64,000 bases of DNA, taken from NCBI GenBank assembly GCA_035048495.1, contig CM068551.1:16246248-16310247 (forward strand), read 5' to 3'. Positions 34,481 through 45,640 of the stretch are shown one piece after another. Source of the DNA: Euptelea pleiosperma. Its lineage: Eukaryota > Streptophyta > Magnoliopsida > Ranunculales > Eupteleaceae. The position numbers and the translations under genes were made by a program. How positions within the stretch are numbered: the stretch's first letter is position 1; each line of letters opens with the position of its first letter. The notes below the pieces were generated by a model. The model had not been told where the DNA came from. It saw only the letters and a list, made by a program, of their open reading frames with translations, and made no database searches.

Positions 34481-34891
34481 CTAGACTGATTGGTCTCTAA
34501 GTTTGTGGAGGGATCCCATCGTTTAATATCAAAATAGTGAGACATCTTTTTTTCCCATGCCCACCTAACTTTTATTTTAGATAAAATAATAGTGGGACTG
34601 AAGGATTAAAACAAGTGATATGACTGCTCATGTGGTTTGTCAGCAGAGTGTAGGGGTAGTACTGGCCAGGTTCGGGTCCCATGTTATGCCCAAGTCCAAC
34701 CTGAAAACATAAATAGCTAGGCCCAAGCCTGGTCAGCTTGGCTCCCGATGGGCCAAGCAATTCAGGTAAAAAGCTCGACGGATTTATCTTTATACTCATA
34801 TTTGACATGTCAAGCCCACAAATGAAGCCCAAGCCTGGTATATAGATGGCCAGATATAAAAGCCCAATGGTGTGTTAGAAAAAATATATGG

Positions 34892-35185
34892 TTTTTTTGA
34901 CTTACCTCCCTGGTTAATGAAGCACATTAAACATGTCTCCCTAGATTAAAAAAAATTGAGTTACCTCCTTATATCTTTGAAATTGACTTAGATCAAAATT
35001 AAATGACAAACCTACCTTTATATTTTATTTGATTTTTAAAATTCTATCTTCAATGCCTTTCAACTTTTTAAAGAGGACGATGAGATTGACAATACAAGAT
35101 TCATTTCACTATCTCGTCTCCATCTATTTATTATCTACAAATCTAATATGATCGTGACTTTCTTATATATCTCATTTTTCATTTT
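34892..35185. repeat. Unit X, copy 1 (unoccupied by MITE)
   Basis: About 290 bp from TTTTTTGACTTACCTCCCTGG to CTTTCTTATATATCTCATT. It contains GAAATTGACTTAGATCAAAA at about 34980, which is the empty insertion site of the Tourist MITE found in copies 2 and 3. Confidence 0.8.
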
Positions 35186-36190
35186 TTGACTTACATCCCT
35201 GGTTATTGAAGTATATTAGACATGCCTCCCTAGATTAAAAAATTAAAATTGCCTCCTTGTACCTTTAAAATTGACTTAGGTGGTGTTTGGTAAAACTTTT
35301 TCTCGGACCTTAAGTTTGAATGAACTGAATTTATGTGATTTTGGCTATAAGTGGCGTTGGTAAACAACTTAATTCCAGCACTTATCACTAAAACCACTGA
35401 AATTAAGTGAAAAGTACAAAAGTCACCATCCCTTCACTTGCGGTAAATGAAAGCAACTTTTCAAAAGATTCTAATATTTTCTTTTAATGCTGATAATGTC
35501 CTTTTCTTAAGCTTTCTCTTTAAAAACTTACGAAAGTGTCCGAATAAATATTTTAAAATACCCACAATGCCCTTGACTTAATTTCAAGACTTAAGACCAT
35601 TATCAAACAATCCAATTCAGAAATAAGTCATTAAGCTATCAGACCTTAAGTACTTTAAACTTTTAGATCTAATAACTTAATTTACCAAACACCACCTTAG
35701 ATCAAAATTAAATGACAAACATACCCTTATATTTTATTTTATTTTAAATTTCTATTTGCAATGCCCTTCAAGCCTTTCAACTTTTTAAAGAGGATGATGA
35801 GAGGACAATACAAGATTCTTTTTACTCTTTCGTCTCTATCTATCTATTATCTACAAATCTAATATGATCGTGACTTTCTTATCAATCCCATTTGTCTTTT
35901 TGAACCATTTTTTTGTCTTTCTTCTCCTTTATCTTTATTAGAACTCACATCTTGGGTTCTTTATGCTTGGTTGAAGAGGACCTTATACCACAAATTTTAT
36001 AACTATTTTATAAAGAGATATTTTATATTTGAAATAACTAATAAAATTACCGTCCGAATACAATTATTGGCAATGTTATTCATAAAATATAAAAATAAAA
36101 AAATAAAATTTTATTGTCTTGAGGCTAATGGGTTTTGGACCCAAGACCTCAAAGACTTTAAAACAAGTTAAAACTAAAGTGTATATTTGA
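35186..36190. repeat. Unit X, copy 2 (carries a Tourist MITE)
   Basis: Repeats copy 1 (TTTTTTGACTTACATCCCTGG, CAATACAAGATTC, AAATCTAATATGATCGTGAC) and extends further right through GGTTGAAGAGGACCTTATAC to AAACAAGTTAAAACT. The MITE at 35279-35696 sits inside. Confidence 0.8.
35279..35696. mobile_element. Tourist-like MITE, GGTGGTGTTTGGTAAA family, copy 1
   Basis: The ends GGTGGTGTTTGGTAAA and TTTACCAAACACCACC are perfect inverted repeats with TTA on both sides (35276-35278 and 35697-35699). The homologous site at 34980 lacks the element and has a single TTA, proving the insertion and the 3-bp duplication. Confidence 0.93.
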
Positions 36191-36339
36191 GGGGTTACGA
36201 ATTGAAAATCTCAAAGAATTTAAAAGATGTACTCTTTCTCTTACTTTTTGAATGAAAAATTTTAGAGGGAAACCTAATTAGATTTTTCTTATCTTTTTAT
36301 AATTTACATTTGGTTAGAAATCACCAAATGATCTGTAGG

Positions 36340-36628
36340 TCCATCTAGGGATGGGCCATAACTAAGAGTGTGCCCATCCATGACCAAAAGTGGACTTGAT
36401 ATTACAAGATCTTCAATTAAACATAAATTAAACTGAATCAAAGCAAATGATAGATTGGGCCATGAGACTGAAAAGTAAGGCTGATTTCTAGTTTCATTTC
36501 ACCGAAATTCTTTTATGCAAGGTCTCTTGTGGGCCTATGTAACGTATTTTTGTGGGTCCACTGACTACATGGATGTTACTTTAGCCCACCCTTTGGTGGA
36601 TAGACACAAAAAATCAGCCTGATTAGTT
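36340..36628. repeat. Segment duplicated at 42955-43230
   Basis: Shared sequence includes AAGCAAATGA, AGATTGGGCCATGAGACTGA and the start of an F1-core foldback (ACTGACTACATGGATGTTAC, GGTGGATAGACAC). Here the foldback is cut after its left arm, where unit X copy 3 begins. Confidence 0.7.
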
Positions 36629-37104
36629 ATCTACAAATCTAATATGATCTCGTCTCCATCTATCTATTATTTACAAATCTAATATGATCATGACTTTCTT
36701 ATATATCCCATTTTTCCTTTTTTGACTTACATCCCTGGTTCATGAAGTATATTAGACATGTCTCCCTATATTAAAATATTAGAATTGCCTCTGTACCTTT
36801 GAAATTGACTTAGGGGGTGTTTTGTAAAACTTTTTCTCAGACCTTAAGTTTGAATGAATTGGATTTAAGTGATTTTGGTGATTAAGTGGGGTTCGGTAAA
36901 CAACTTAATTCCAGCACGTATCACCAAAACCACTGAAATTAAGGCCCTGCTTGGCTCGCTGCACTTAGGTACACTTTGCAGTTCATTGCAAATGCAGTGA
37001 CTTGAGTTGTAATCACTTGTAATACAAGTCACTCACAGCTGTTTGGTTCACACCTTGTAAATAGATTCAAATGACATGCATACAATTTCTGTGAGATGTA
37101 TTAA

Positions 37105-37350
37105 TTTTTCAGCAGGATACATCACCTTGATTAGTGATTTCTAAGCATTGGATTGGAGTCATTTTCATGGGTTGATTTTAACTTGTGAAGTTAAGAATTA
37201 TTGACCATTATTTGGATACAAAGATCCAAAGGTTTGAAATCGCTAATCAGGCTGATTTTTGGTTTGTAGGCCCATCTCGGGATTGGATAAACATCCATAC
37301 GGTCCACATCCTCTAAAAGTATGCCCGTGGCTCGTATTGGGGGCGGTCGT
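37105..37350. mobile_element. F1 foldback element (nested)
   Basis: The inner left arm (CACCTTGATTAGTGATTTCT) and full right arm (CGCTAATCAGGCTGATTTTT, GGATAAACATCCATACGGTC) are present; the right end is CCGTGGCTCG, a degraded G-box end. Confidence 0.65.
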
Positions 37351-37497
37351 CGGGGCTATCATCATGGGAGGTCAGCAAAGTTTTACTCGTCATTTCTCTT
37401 AGGAGGTTCTAGGAGTGGGCCTAAGTCAGACTGTCAGAGTCGAACCAGACTGCTCTACAAAATCATGAGTAAACCAGGGAAGCCGATCCCAGCCCAC

Positions 37498-37805
37498 GGT
37501 ACGAGCCACGTGGCATACGCTTAGTGGACGCTGACCGTATGGATGTTTGGCCAATCACTAGGTGGACCGACAAACCAAAAATAAACCTGATCAATGATTT
37601 CTAAGCATTAGATTGAAGCTATTTTCTTGGGTTGATTTTAACAGTAGGAATTTGAGCATTATTGAGCATTATTTGGGTGCAAAGATCCAAAGCTTGTAAA
37701 TCACTAATAGGGCTGATTTTCTGTTTGCAGGTCTACCGAGGGACTGGTCAAACATATATACGGCTAGTGCCCTCTAAGAGTATGCCACGTGGCTCGTAAT
37801 GTGGG
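37498..37805. mobile_element. F1 foldback element, two G-box ends (nested)
   Basis: Ends GAGCCACGTGGCATACG (37503) and AGTATGCCACGTGGCTC (about 37777) are inverted. Arms with GACCGTATGGATGTTTGGCC and GTCAAACATATATACGG are well kept. Confidence 0.8.
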
Positions 37806-37831
37806 TTGTGATCGGCTTCGCTAACACTGGA

Positions 37832-37975
37832 ATTTCCTGAGGAGATTTTCGACTGGAATTTGAGATTTCTCAGAGAGAAAAAGCTTGGATCGTTGTAGCC
37901 AAAGAGGAATTTGGTTTCAAGGATGGAGAAGATCTCATAGGTGAGCTTGTCGAGGTCAAAGCCTGAGCCAATCAT
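37832..37975 (-). pseudogene. Captured start of a patatin-related phospholipase (pPLA-III type)
   Basis: The minus strand reads from ATG at 37975 with SGFDLDKLTYEIFSILETKF followed by LFGYNDP. The pattern D-x-D-K-L-(S/T)-Y-E-I-F-S-I-L-E-(S/T)-K-F-L-F-G-Y is characteristic of the N-terminus of plant patatin-like proteins of the pPLA-III group, lipid acyl hydrolases. About 48 codons are kept before the sequence passes into an F1 element; the catalytic GxSxG part is absent. A CT-rich stretch resembling the donor gene's 5' leader lies at about 38050-38130. The fragment sits wholly inside the Tourist-like element at 36943-38285, so it is best read as gene capture by a transposon. The family call is from memory of the motif, not a search. 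Confidence 0.6.
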
Positions 37976-39075
37976 CAGAGCCGCTGCCACTGTTGCAGAG
38001 AAGAGAAAATGGAGAAGAGACAATGTCGGTTAAGCTAATGGGGGTTGAGCTAGTTTGGTATTCGAAATGAAGAAGAAGTGCGAGAGAGGATGAAGAAGAA
38101 AAAGAAGACTTCATGCAAGCGACTGCACCGGTTTTTGGACTGCATCTACTTGCATCCAATTTCTTAAGAGGTTTGCAAAGGCCTGGATGCTAACTCACTT
38201 GCACGCCCCAACCAATCACGTGGATTTCATGGGCCCGCTGCAAGTGAGTGCATTGCACTTAATTTGCGGTGAACCATGCAGGGCCTAAGTGAAAAGTAAA
38301 AAAGTTACCATCCCTTCAGTTATGGTAAGTGAAAGCATCTTTTCAAAAGATTATAATATTCTCTTTTAATATTGATAATGTCCTTTTTCTTAAGCTTTCT
38401 CTTTTAAAAACTTACGAAAGTATCATAATAAATATTTTAAAATACCCACAATGCCCTTGACTTAATTTTAAGACTTACGGTACCATTACCAAACAATCCA
38501 ATTCAAACATAAGTCATTAAGCTATCAGACCTTAAGTACTTTAAGCTTTTAGATCTGATAACTTAATTTACCAAACACCACCTTAGATCAAATTAAATGA
38601 CAAACATACCCTTATATTTTATTTTATTTTAAATTTCTATTTGCAATGCCCTTCAAGCCTTTCAACTTTTTAAAGAGGATGATGAGAGGACAATACAAGA
38701 TTCTTTTCACTCTCTCATCTCCATCTATCTATTATCTACAAATCTAATATGATCGTGACTTTCTTATCAATCCCATTTGTCTTTTTTAACCCCTTTTTTG
38801 TCTTTCTTCTCCTTTATCTTTATTAGATCTCACATCTTTAGGTTCTTTATGCTTGGTTGAAGAGGACCTTCTTATACCACAAATTTTATAACAATTTTGT
38901 AAAGAGATAATTATATTTGAAACAACTAATAAAATCACCATCCGAATACAATTCTTGACACTGCTATTCATAAAATATAAAAATAAAAAAATAAAATTTT
39001 AGTGTCTTGAAGCTAATGGGTTTTGGACCCAAGACCTCAAAGACTTTAAAACAAGTTAAAACTTAAGTGTATACT

Positions 39076-40680
39076 AGTGTCATTACCCCGTGCTAAAGCA
39101 CGGCGAAGAAAATAAAATAAAAATTATTAATAGTAATTAAGCAAAAATAAATCAACAAATTTATTAATGACCAAAGAATGTTATAAACTATAAATAAATA
39201 AATAAACAACCTTTGATTGATAATTAATTGTCTCGTAAAAAAATATTAAATGTAAAAAAATTAAGAATTTAGTTAAAATTCATCCTGATAACTAAATTTA
39301 GTTAAAATCATTACCTCGTGTTAAAGTATGGGCAAAGATGTCGCGACCCGAACCCGAGACCTATGACCCGATCCAGAAGAGTATGGATCGAACCTGATAT
39401 CCGAGGCTAAAGCACGAGGTGCAGATTAAAGTAATGTGAATGAAATAATGAGCATGTATGTAAGTCAATACACCAATCAAAATGAATCAATCTCATAATG
39501 ATAATTTCATAAACATAAACCTGAAACTTGTTTCCGATTACTTTCAAATGTCAAATAACAACCTACTGAGATAATTAATAATTCAAATAACTAGAAGCAA
39601 AACCTAAACATAGTTTCTAGGAAAGCAATGAAAGTATTAAAATCATCTGGTTCCTATCACTGAGCCGTTGGTCCATCCAGTATCTCTATAAAAATGTTAG
39701 AATATAAGCATGAGTTATTAACAACTCAGTCGATTCGCTCCACCACCTATACTTCTATAGGGATGAGCAATTAAAACATGATAAAAATCATATAATGATC
39801 GAAGTATGCATCAATGCTATCGATAATCAAATAATGGACTCATCGAGTAAATCTCAAAACCCCAATGAGTTAAAATAATAACGAGAGTGCATGGTTGGGC
39901 CAAACAAGCGGCTTTCTTATGGGCGGGCAATGCCGTTAATTCCACCACAAGGATCTTGTGATATCTCAGGTCTTTCACTATTGGAAATAGAATGTCCCCG
40001 TTACTTTTTAGGCATACTCTCAGAATTTGAGAGAGCATCCAAGGGGTCGTGGTCCTACGATACATCCGAACTCTTAAAATAATAACAACCAATACATCTC
40101 CAGCAATAATTAACAATCCAGGATAATATCCAACGAACGACCATGTTTTAATACATTCAAATAAATCAATGGAGATGCACGAGAATCGATTTACATGTTT
40201 TTCAACATAAATTGAAATAAATTTTCTATTTTAAACACATACATTTAATAATATAATAATAAAATGCATCCATAAAAGTAAGAGATCGGGAACAGAATCC
40301 TACCTTAGCTTCGCTATCCGATTAATCCTAATTCTTCATGTCGATTTTATTTTTCGCGTAGATCCGATCCCAAGGTTTTGAAACATTCAAATTTATTATA
40401 ATTTAGGGTTAAATGTAGGTTAAATAAAATAAATTTCTAAAATCTAAAATGATTTCTAAATAACAATTCGAGTTACCGTTACGATCATCCGAGTTAAAAA
40501 AACGATCGAAACATTATCGTCTTTATTAAATTATACGTATATATTTTTATTATCTTTTTATGCGCCAAACTACGGTCTTAGAATTTGAATTGGCTCGGTT
40601 TGTGTATCTCCATGTATCTGGACTTGATTATATGTTATTAGGTTTAATGGGTTGTGGACTTGAATAAGAACAACCGTTCA
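39076..40680. other. Possible LTR-retrotransposon remnant
   Basis: TGTCGCGACCCGAACC at 39350 resembles the start of some Ty3/gypsy LTRs. Nearby CCCGTGCTAAAGCACGG (39087) and CTCGTGTTAAAGTATGG (39314) are related words. No coding domains or second LTR were found, so this is tentative. Confidence 0.25.
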
Positions 40681-41026
40681 AAAATGGACATGCATGGATG
40701 TCAACTTTTGAAAAAAAAAAAAAGTAATTGAAAGAAGAGTTTTGTTGGTTAAAAGAAAACTTTTGGATAGAAATTCAAAATAAAATAAAGAAACAAATAG
40801 TGAGGGTGGGAGACGTCTCCAACTAAAAAGTTTGATGTTTGGGTTTTAATTAAAAACACCTCATCCCTTGAGGTTTGATATTTTGATTACTAATAACTAT
40901 CTTCCTTAAAATATTTGCTTACTAATGATCATGTGTTTAATGTTGATAAGTATTAATTCTTATAAGATACCTATGTTTTATTATTGTGTGGGTAACTAAT
41001 AAAGTTATGCAATACTTACCATAAAC

Positions 41027-41449
41027 CATGGTTTTAAAAATGGCCGTTTAAACGGTTTTAACGGCCGTTTAAATGGTAACGCCCCAAGCCCGTTTCCATT
41101 AAAACCGTTTAAACACGTTTTAACGGTTTTGAAAAAAGGCCATTTTTTTGTTTTAATGGCAGTTAAAATTGTTTAGACTGTCTTTTAATTCTGAAAAAAT
41201 TTGTAAAAAAAATGGCCATTAAATCCGTTTAATTCTGTTAAAATCTGTTTAATTTCCGTTAAAATCCGTTAAATTCTATTTTTTTTTAATTTTCAAATTT
41301 CAAAATTTGAATTTCAGCGCCATTTTTTTCGTTTAATTCCGTTTTTTTTTTTTTCATTTTTGCCTTTGGCCATTTCAATCTGTTTAAATGGTTTAAACGG
41401 TAACGCCCCCAATCCGTTTAACCGTTAAAACGGCCTCCTTTAAACCTTG
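41027..41449. mobile_element. CAAGGTTTAAA element, subfamily B, copy 1
   Basis: A 423-bp element from CATGGTTTTAAAAATGGCC to GGCCTCCTTTAAACCTTG with a perfect 8-bp TSD CCATAAAC (41019-41026 and 41450-41457). The interior is filled with CGTTTAAACGG and CGTTTTAACGG units. The spacer AAAATTTGAATTTCAGCGCC is conserved with subfamily A. Confidence 0.93.
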
Positions 41450-42274
41450 CCATAAACTATAGAATTACCAAAAATGTTTAACATGGTTGTATAATTCATG
41501 TTACACGCTATATCATCATATACTTATAGGTGTATACACACACACGTACTCATAAAATAATCAATAACATAGGTTAAATTTCATATTAATTAAGATTAAA
41601 TTAATTATACGTGTCATATTTATATAACCGACCTAACACGTGGGCCTACTGAGCTCATGTGGGCCCGCATGAAACGACCCAAAAAAATCTCAAAATTTTA
41701 ATTTTCTCTGAATTGGTCAAAATTTCGTGTGAGTGTTTTTATAGTTAGATAAACGTATTTCATGAAGAAAAACATGCGAAAAAAGGTCCTAAAAATTCAA
41801 AACGGACCGAAATATCTTTTTAGGATTTTCGGGGTTTTATAAAAGAAGCTAAAGCATGGGCATTATGTTGAAAATAATGGTCGTTAAAACGGTAATGCCC
41901 CGACCCCACAGTTACGTTATTTCCCATTATAACGGTTATTATGCTTTAATTGCCTCCATATGCTTCCCGATTGTTAGTTAACGAAAATATTTGCCTGATC
42001 TTTTGGTTCTTTGCTTCATTGACTTAAAAATCCAGTGCCAATAATTCCAAATGCAAAAAAAAAAACATGATTGGCAATCAAAAACGTCTGCTAGATCAGA
42101 AAATTATCCTAATGGGATGATTCAACACAAAATTCCCTATGGTTATGATGAAGGTTTAAAAGGAATCGTTATAACGGCATAACGGTTATCTGCATTGCCA
42201 TTATGACCATTATAATGGATCAACTAACCATTAGATCACCTGATCAGGCAAACACTTGATCTCCTAGGATGCTG
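41450..42274. other. Mixed repeat debris, no gene
   Basis: Subfamily A scraps occur at about 41870-41960 (CGTTAAAACGGTAATGCCCC) and 42150-42225 (AAGGTTTAAAAGGAATCGTT). The rest is AT-rich. CATGAAACGACCC at 41669 may be an LTR edge. Confidence 0.45.
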
Positions 42275-42600
42275 TGGACTCTTGATGAAGTCGATGTAGA
42301 TGACTTGTGGCCCTACGTAGCAAATTTTTTGGGACCTACTAATTGAATGGATGTTTAGTCCACCCCTTGTTGGATATACACACCAAAAATCAGCTTGATT
42401 GATGATTTGTAAACGTTGGATTTATTACCCTAAAAAATGATTGACTTCAATGGCTACAATCACTCTTTAAAAAGTGGTAATATGTAATGGCTAGAGATAA
42501 CCAATTCAAGCTGATTTTGTGTGTGTACATCTACCAAGAGGTGGGGTAAACATCTATGCGGTTTGTGCGCTCAAAAAATGTGCTACGTGGTTGTCTCCTT
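42275..42600. mobile_element. F1-core foldback related to the CAGGGCCG family interior
   Basis: GGACTCTTGATGAAGTCGAT and GGCCCTACGTAGCAAATTTT precede an F1 left arm; the right arm ends GTGCTACGTGGTTGTC. The sequence is close to the interior of the elements at 10413, 31370 and 49330, but those ends are missing. Confidence 0.55.
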
Positions 42601-42763
42601 TCCATAACATGTGCATTGTGCAAGACTATAAGGTTCGTAGACAACGGTCACAATCTATTCGACTTGACCTTCCATCACATGGGTCCCATTGAAGAGATCT
42701 ACAAGGTCAAAAGCTGATTAAAGGTCATGTCAATCCACCTCATCTAGGGATGGGCCAAACATC

Positions 42764-42952
42764 GAGAAAACATTCGCTGGCCCCGGGGACTTCAAACTTT
42801 GAAGTCTCCCCACCCAAAATGTCTGACAAGTACCCCAATCCCTTAACTCAACCCTGGTTAAGCCTTTGGTTAGTAGTCAAAAAGGATACTTGTCAGACAT
42901 TTTGGGAGGGGGACATCAAAGTTTGCAGCCCCCGGCGAGCGAAAATTTTCTC
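42764..42952. mobile_element. Long-TIR element, intact copy, 10-bp TSD
   Basis: A 189-bp element with TIRs of about 70 bp: GAGAAAACATTCGCTGGCCC mirrors GCGAGCGAAAATTTTCTC, and AAAATGTCTGACAAGTACCC mirrors GGATACTTGTCAGACATTTT. GCCAAACATC flanks both sides exactly (42754-42763 and 42953-42962). Long TIRs with a 9-10 bp TSD suggest a Mutator-like element. It is inserted in an F1 right arm. Confidence 0.9.
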
Positions 42953-43117
42953 GCCAAACATCCATAGGGTCAGTGGTCTCTTAAGAGTGAAAGTGGACTC
43001 GATATTAAAAGAACTTCAATTAAATAGAAATTATACTAAATCAAAGCAAATGACAGATTGGGCCATGAGACTGAAAAGTAGGGCTGCTTTCTAATTTCGT
43101 TTCACCGAATGTTTTTA

Positions 43118-43440
43118 CGCAGAGGTCTCTCGTGGCCCTATGTAGCTATTTTTGTGGGCCCACTGACTACGTGGATGTTACTTTAGCCTATCCTTTGGTG
43201 GATAAACACAAAAAAATCAGTCTGATTGGTTATCTCTAGCCATTAGATTTTAGTCCTTTTTAAGGAGTAATTCTAGATTCAAGAATTTTTTTGGGTGATA
43301 AATCCAACGGTTAGAAATCATCATTATAACTGACTTTTTGTATATGTATCGACCAAGAGGTGTGCCAAACATAAAACATCCATGCTGTCAGCGAACCTAA
43401 ACACTGTGCATAGGCCCACAAGAGAAGAGACCTCTGCATC
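43118..43440. mobile_element. F1-core foldback with GCAGAGGTCTCT ends
   Basis: GCAGAGGTCTCTCGTGGCCC at the left mirrors AGAGAAGAGACCTCTGC at the right. Inside, the F1 core arms (CTATCCTTTGGTGGATAAAC, CTGATTGGTTATCTCTAGCC and their complements) are present, but no CACGTG end. Confidence 0.7.
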
Positions 43441-43499
43441 GACCGCGGCAAGTCCTGTGCATCAAAACATTTGAGTCAAGTTTTGCTCACCTGCATCAT

Positions 43500-44065
43500 T
43501 GTCACGGACGATCATCAACATCTATATGAAACACGTGGCATATTCTTAGAGATCACTGGCCGTATGGATGTTTAGCCCATCCTTAGGTGGGTACGTACCA
43601 AAAATCAACCTGATTGGTGACTTCTATAACCTCTGGATTTGAGTAAAACTCCTGTCACAAGATGTGACCGTAGCCGGTCACAACCTACAATAAAAGCCAC
43701 GTGGCACACTATTAGAGGGTGCTGACCGTATAGATGTTTGGCCAGTTCCTCCGTGGAACTGCAAACCAAAAATCAACCTGATTAGTGATTTACAACCTTT
43801 GGATCTTTGCACCCAAATAACGCTCAATAATTATGAAATTCCTACGGTTAAAATCAACCCATGAAAATAACTTCAATCCAATGCTTAGAAATCACTAATC
43901 TGGCTGATTTTTGGTTTGCAGTTAAAATCAACCAAAAAAATGCTCGAATCTAACGGCAAGCAATCACTAATTAGGCTGAATTTTGATGTATAGGTCCACC
44001 AAGTGTGGGGCCAAACATTCATCGGTCACTGAGCCGAAAGAACGTACCACGTGGCAGTTTTAGGA
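43500..44065. mobile_element. Two adjacent or overlapping F1 foldbacks
   Basis: Left arms begin at CACGTGGCATATTCTTAG (43511) and GCCACGTGGCACACTATTAG (43697). Right arms follow at about 43885-43925 and 43960-44055, the last ending in ACCACGTGGCAG. Between them (43640-43680) is a scrap of the GAGTAAAACTTCTGTCAC foldback. Confidence 0.65.
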
Positions 44066-44299
44066 TGTCGGCTAGAGCTAGAGTTTTTCCTTTTTCAAAA
44101 GGAATAAAGGTTGCCCTAATTATTTGAGCAAAAGTTCCTGCTGCGCCTTGGGGTAGGAGCAAAAACTTTTCCGCTTTTAAAATTCATTGATGTTGACTTC
44201 ATTCTCTCCAGCTGACATCTGTCCTTCACGGTGTTACGACCACAAAAAAGAAAGCAAAATCATATATCCTCACATAGACAGGAGATGTTTGGAAAAGCC

Positions 44300-44552
44300 T
44301 AGAAATTTTAACAAAACTATTTTTGAAATTTTTTTCCTAAAGAGAAACTTTCTGAGAAAATACTTCTTTGATTGCACTTGAGAAAATATGTAATTTTCAA
44401 TTTTGTGAGAAAATAAGGGTAGATTTTCATGGAAACCAATTCTCACCTTACCTATAAAAAAATTTCATTTTAAAATGGCAATCAAACAAGGGGAAATTAT
44501 ATTCCCGAGAAAATACAATTTTCCCATGGGAAATTGGCAATCAAACACACCC
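44300..44552. mobile_element. GGGCGTGTTTGATTG-type MITE, partial
   Basis: The right end GGCAATCAAACACACCC is followed by TTA (44553-44555). GAGAAAATAAGGGTAGATTT and CCATGGGAAATTGG fit the family's interior. The left end is not clear. Confidence 0.5.
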
Positions 44553-44555
44553 TTA

Positions 44556-45034
44556 AGGACTCTATAGAAAAATCTAAAGTTAGTGTAGAACCTATTACAG
44601 ATGACTCCAGAAGTTACTAGAATTATTCTACAATTACAAAGAAGAGATAGTTGTAGATAACTATTGAGGCTGTTAGAACTTTAGAAGCTTCCTAATTGTT
44701 AGATGTGTGACAAATGGGTTAATCTAATCCATCCATTCATATGGATTAGGGCTATATATATAAGAGAGAACTCCTTATTTATTGAGAACTAGTGATTTAT
44801 GCTAGTCATCTAAATGTTGAAATAAAAATATTAAAAGATATTGTGTTAATAACCATAGTTAATGTTTATAAAAAAAAAATTGAATTATGTGCAGTAAAAT
44901 ATATTCTTATTATTTTTTATAATATTCTTTAAAATAATATTATATATAATGGGCATGAGAATAATCAATATAGGATATTGAGTTAGTGATAATAGTTTGT
45001 GTTTGAAAACAACATTCAAATTTATTCTTTCAAG
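44556..45034. other. No gene recognised
   Basis: AT-rich sequence with a possible TATA tract at 44752-44765. No element ends or coding features could be assigned. Confidence 0.4.
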
Positions 45035-45438
45035 CATGGTTTTAAAAACGGCCGTTTAAACGGTTTTAACGGCCGTTTAAACGGTAACCCCCAAGCCCGT
45101 TTCTGTTAAAACCATTTAAACCCGTTTAACGGTTTTGAAAAAAACGGCCGTTAAAATCGTTTAAGCAGCCGTTTTATTCTGAAAATTTTTAGGAAAAAAA
45201 CAGCCGTTAAATCGGTTTAATTCTGTTAAAATCCGTTTAATTTCCGTTAAAATCCATTAAATTTTGGTTTTTTTTTTTTTATTTTCAAATTTCAAAATTT
45301 GAATTTCAGCGCCATTTTTTTCCGTTTTTTTCCATTAAAATCCATTTTTTTTCATTTTTGCCCCTGGCCGTTTCAATCCGTTTAAACGGTAACGCCCCCA
45401 GTCCGTTTAACCGTTAAAACAGCCTCCTTTAAACCTTG
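45035..45438. mobile_element. CAAGGTTTAAA element, subfamily B, copy 2
   Basis: A 404-bp element from CATGGTTTTAAAAACGGCC to GCCTCCTTTAAACCTTG with a perfect 8-bp TSD CTTTCAAG (45027-45034 and 45439-45446). The interior is nearly the same as the copy at 41027. Confidence 0.93.
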
Positions 45439-45484
45439 CTTTCAAGTATAACTGTAGCAACCCCACTTTAACTAATACTATTGG

Positions 45485-45640
45485 CCGGACAGAGCAAAAC
45501 TTCTATCACAGCAGCCTGCAAATCACACAAGTGCTTTTTGCAACGTACTCATGTGCTTTTGCTTTGAGGTGTACGTGCTAAGAACTGATTGGCTTGTGAT
45601 TGTGTGATTTGCAGGCAATAGAAGTTTTACTATATTGGAC
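45485..45640. mobile_element. GAGTAAAACTTCTGTCAC foldback, copy 2
   Basis: GAGCAAAACTTCTATCACAG and TGCAAATCACACAAG at the left mirror TTGTGATTGTGTGATTTGCA and AATAGAAGTTTTACT at the right. No clean TSD is visible. Confidence 0.75.

Larger units (their letters stand above)
36943..38285. mobile_element. GGCCCTGCTTGG Tourist-like element carrying a gene fragment
   Basis: The ends GGCCCTGCTTGG and GAACCATGCAGGGCC are flanked by TAA (36940-36942 and 38286-38288). The matching site in the MITE at 35279 reads GAAATTAAGTGAAAAG without an insertion, so the boundaries are certain. At 1343 bp it is far longer than its relative at 48536 (211 bp); the extra DNA is two F1 elements and a captured coding fragment. 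Confidence 0.88.
36813..38582. mobile_element. Tourist-like MITE, GGTGGTGTTTGGTAAA family, copy 2, interrupted
   Basis: The left end GGGGGTGTTTTGTAAAAC and right end TTTACCAAACACCACC are flanked by TTA (36810-36812 and 38583-38585). Removing the nested insertion leaves about 424 bp, the same size as copy 1 (418 bp). It sits at the same place in unit X as copy 1. Confidence 0.88.
36628..39075. repeat. Unit X, copy 3 (carries nested MITEs)
   Basis: Same order as copy 2, including the extended right part to AAACAAGTTAAAACTTAAGTG, but expanded by the 1.77 kb nested transposon stack at 36813-38582. Confidence 0.8.

Noticed and set aside
39817..40116. Minus-strand open frame of 99 codons
   Set aside because: No recognised domain; it lies in an LTR-like region and its plus-strand words look like LTR sequence.
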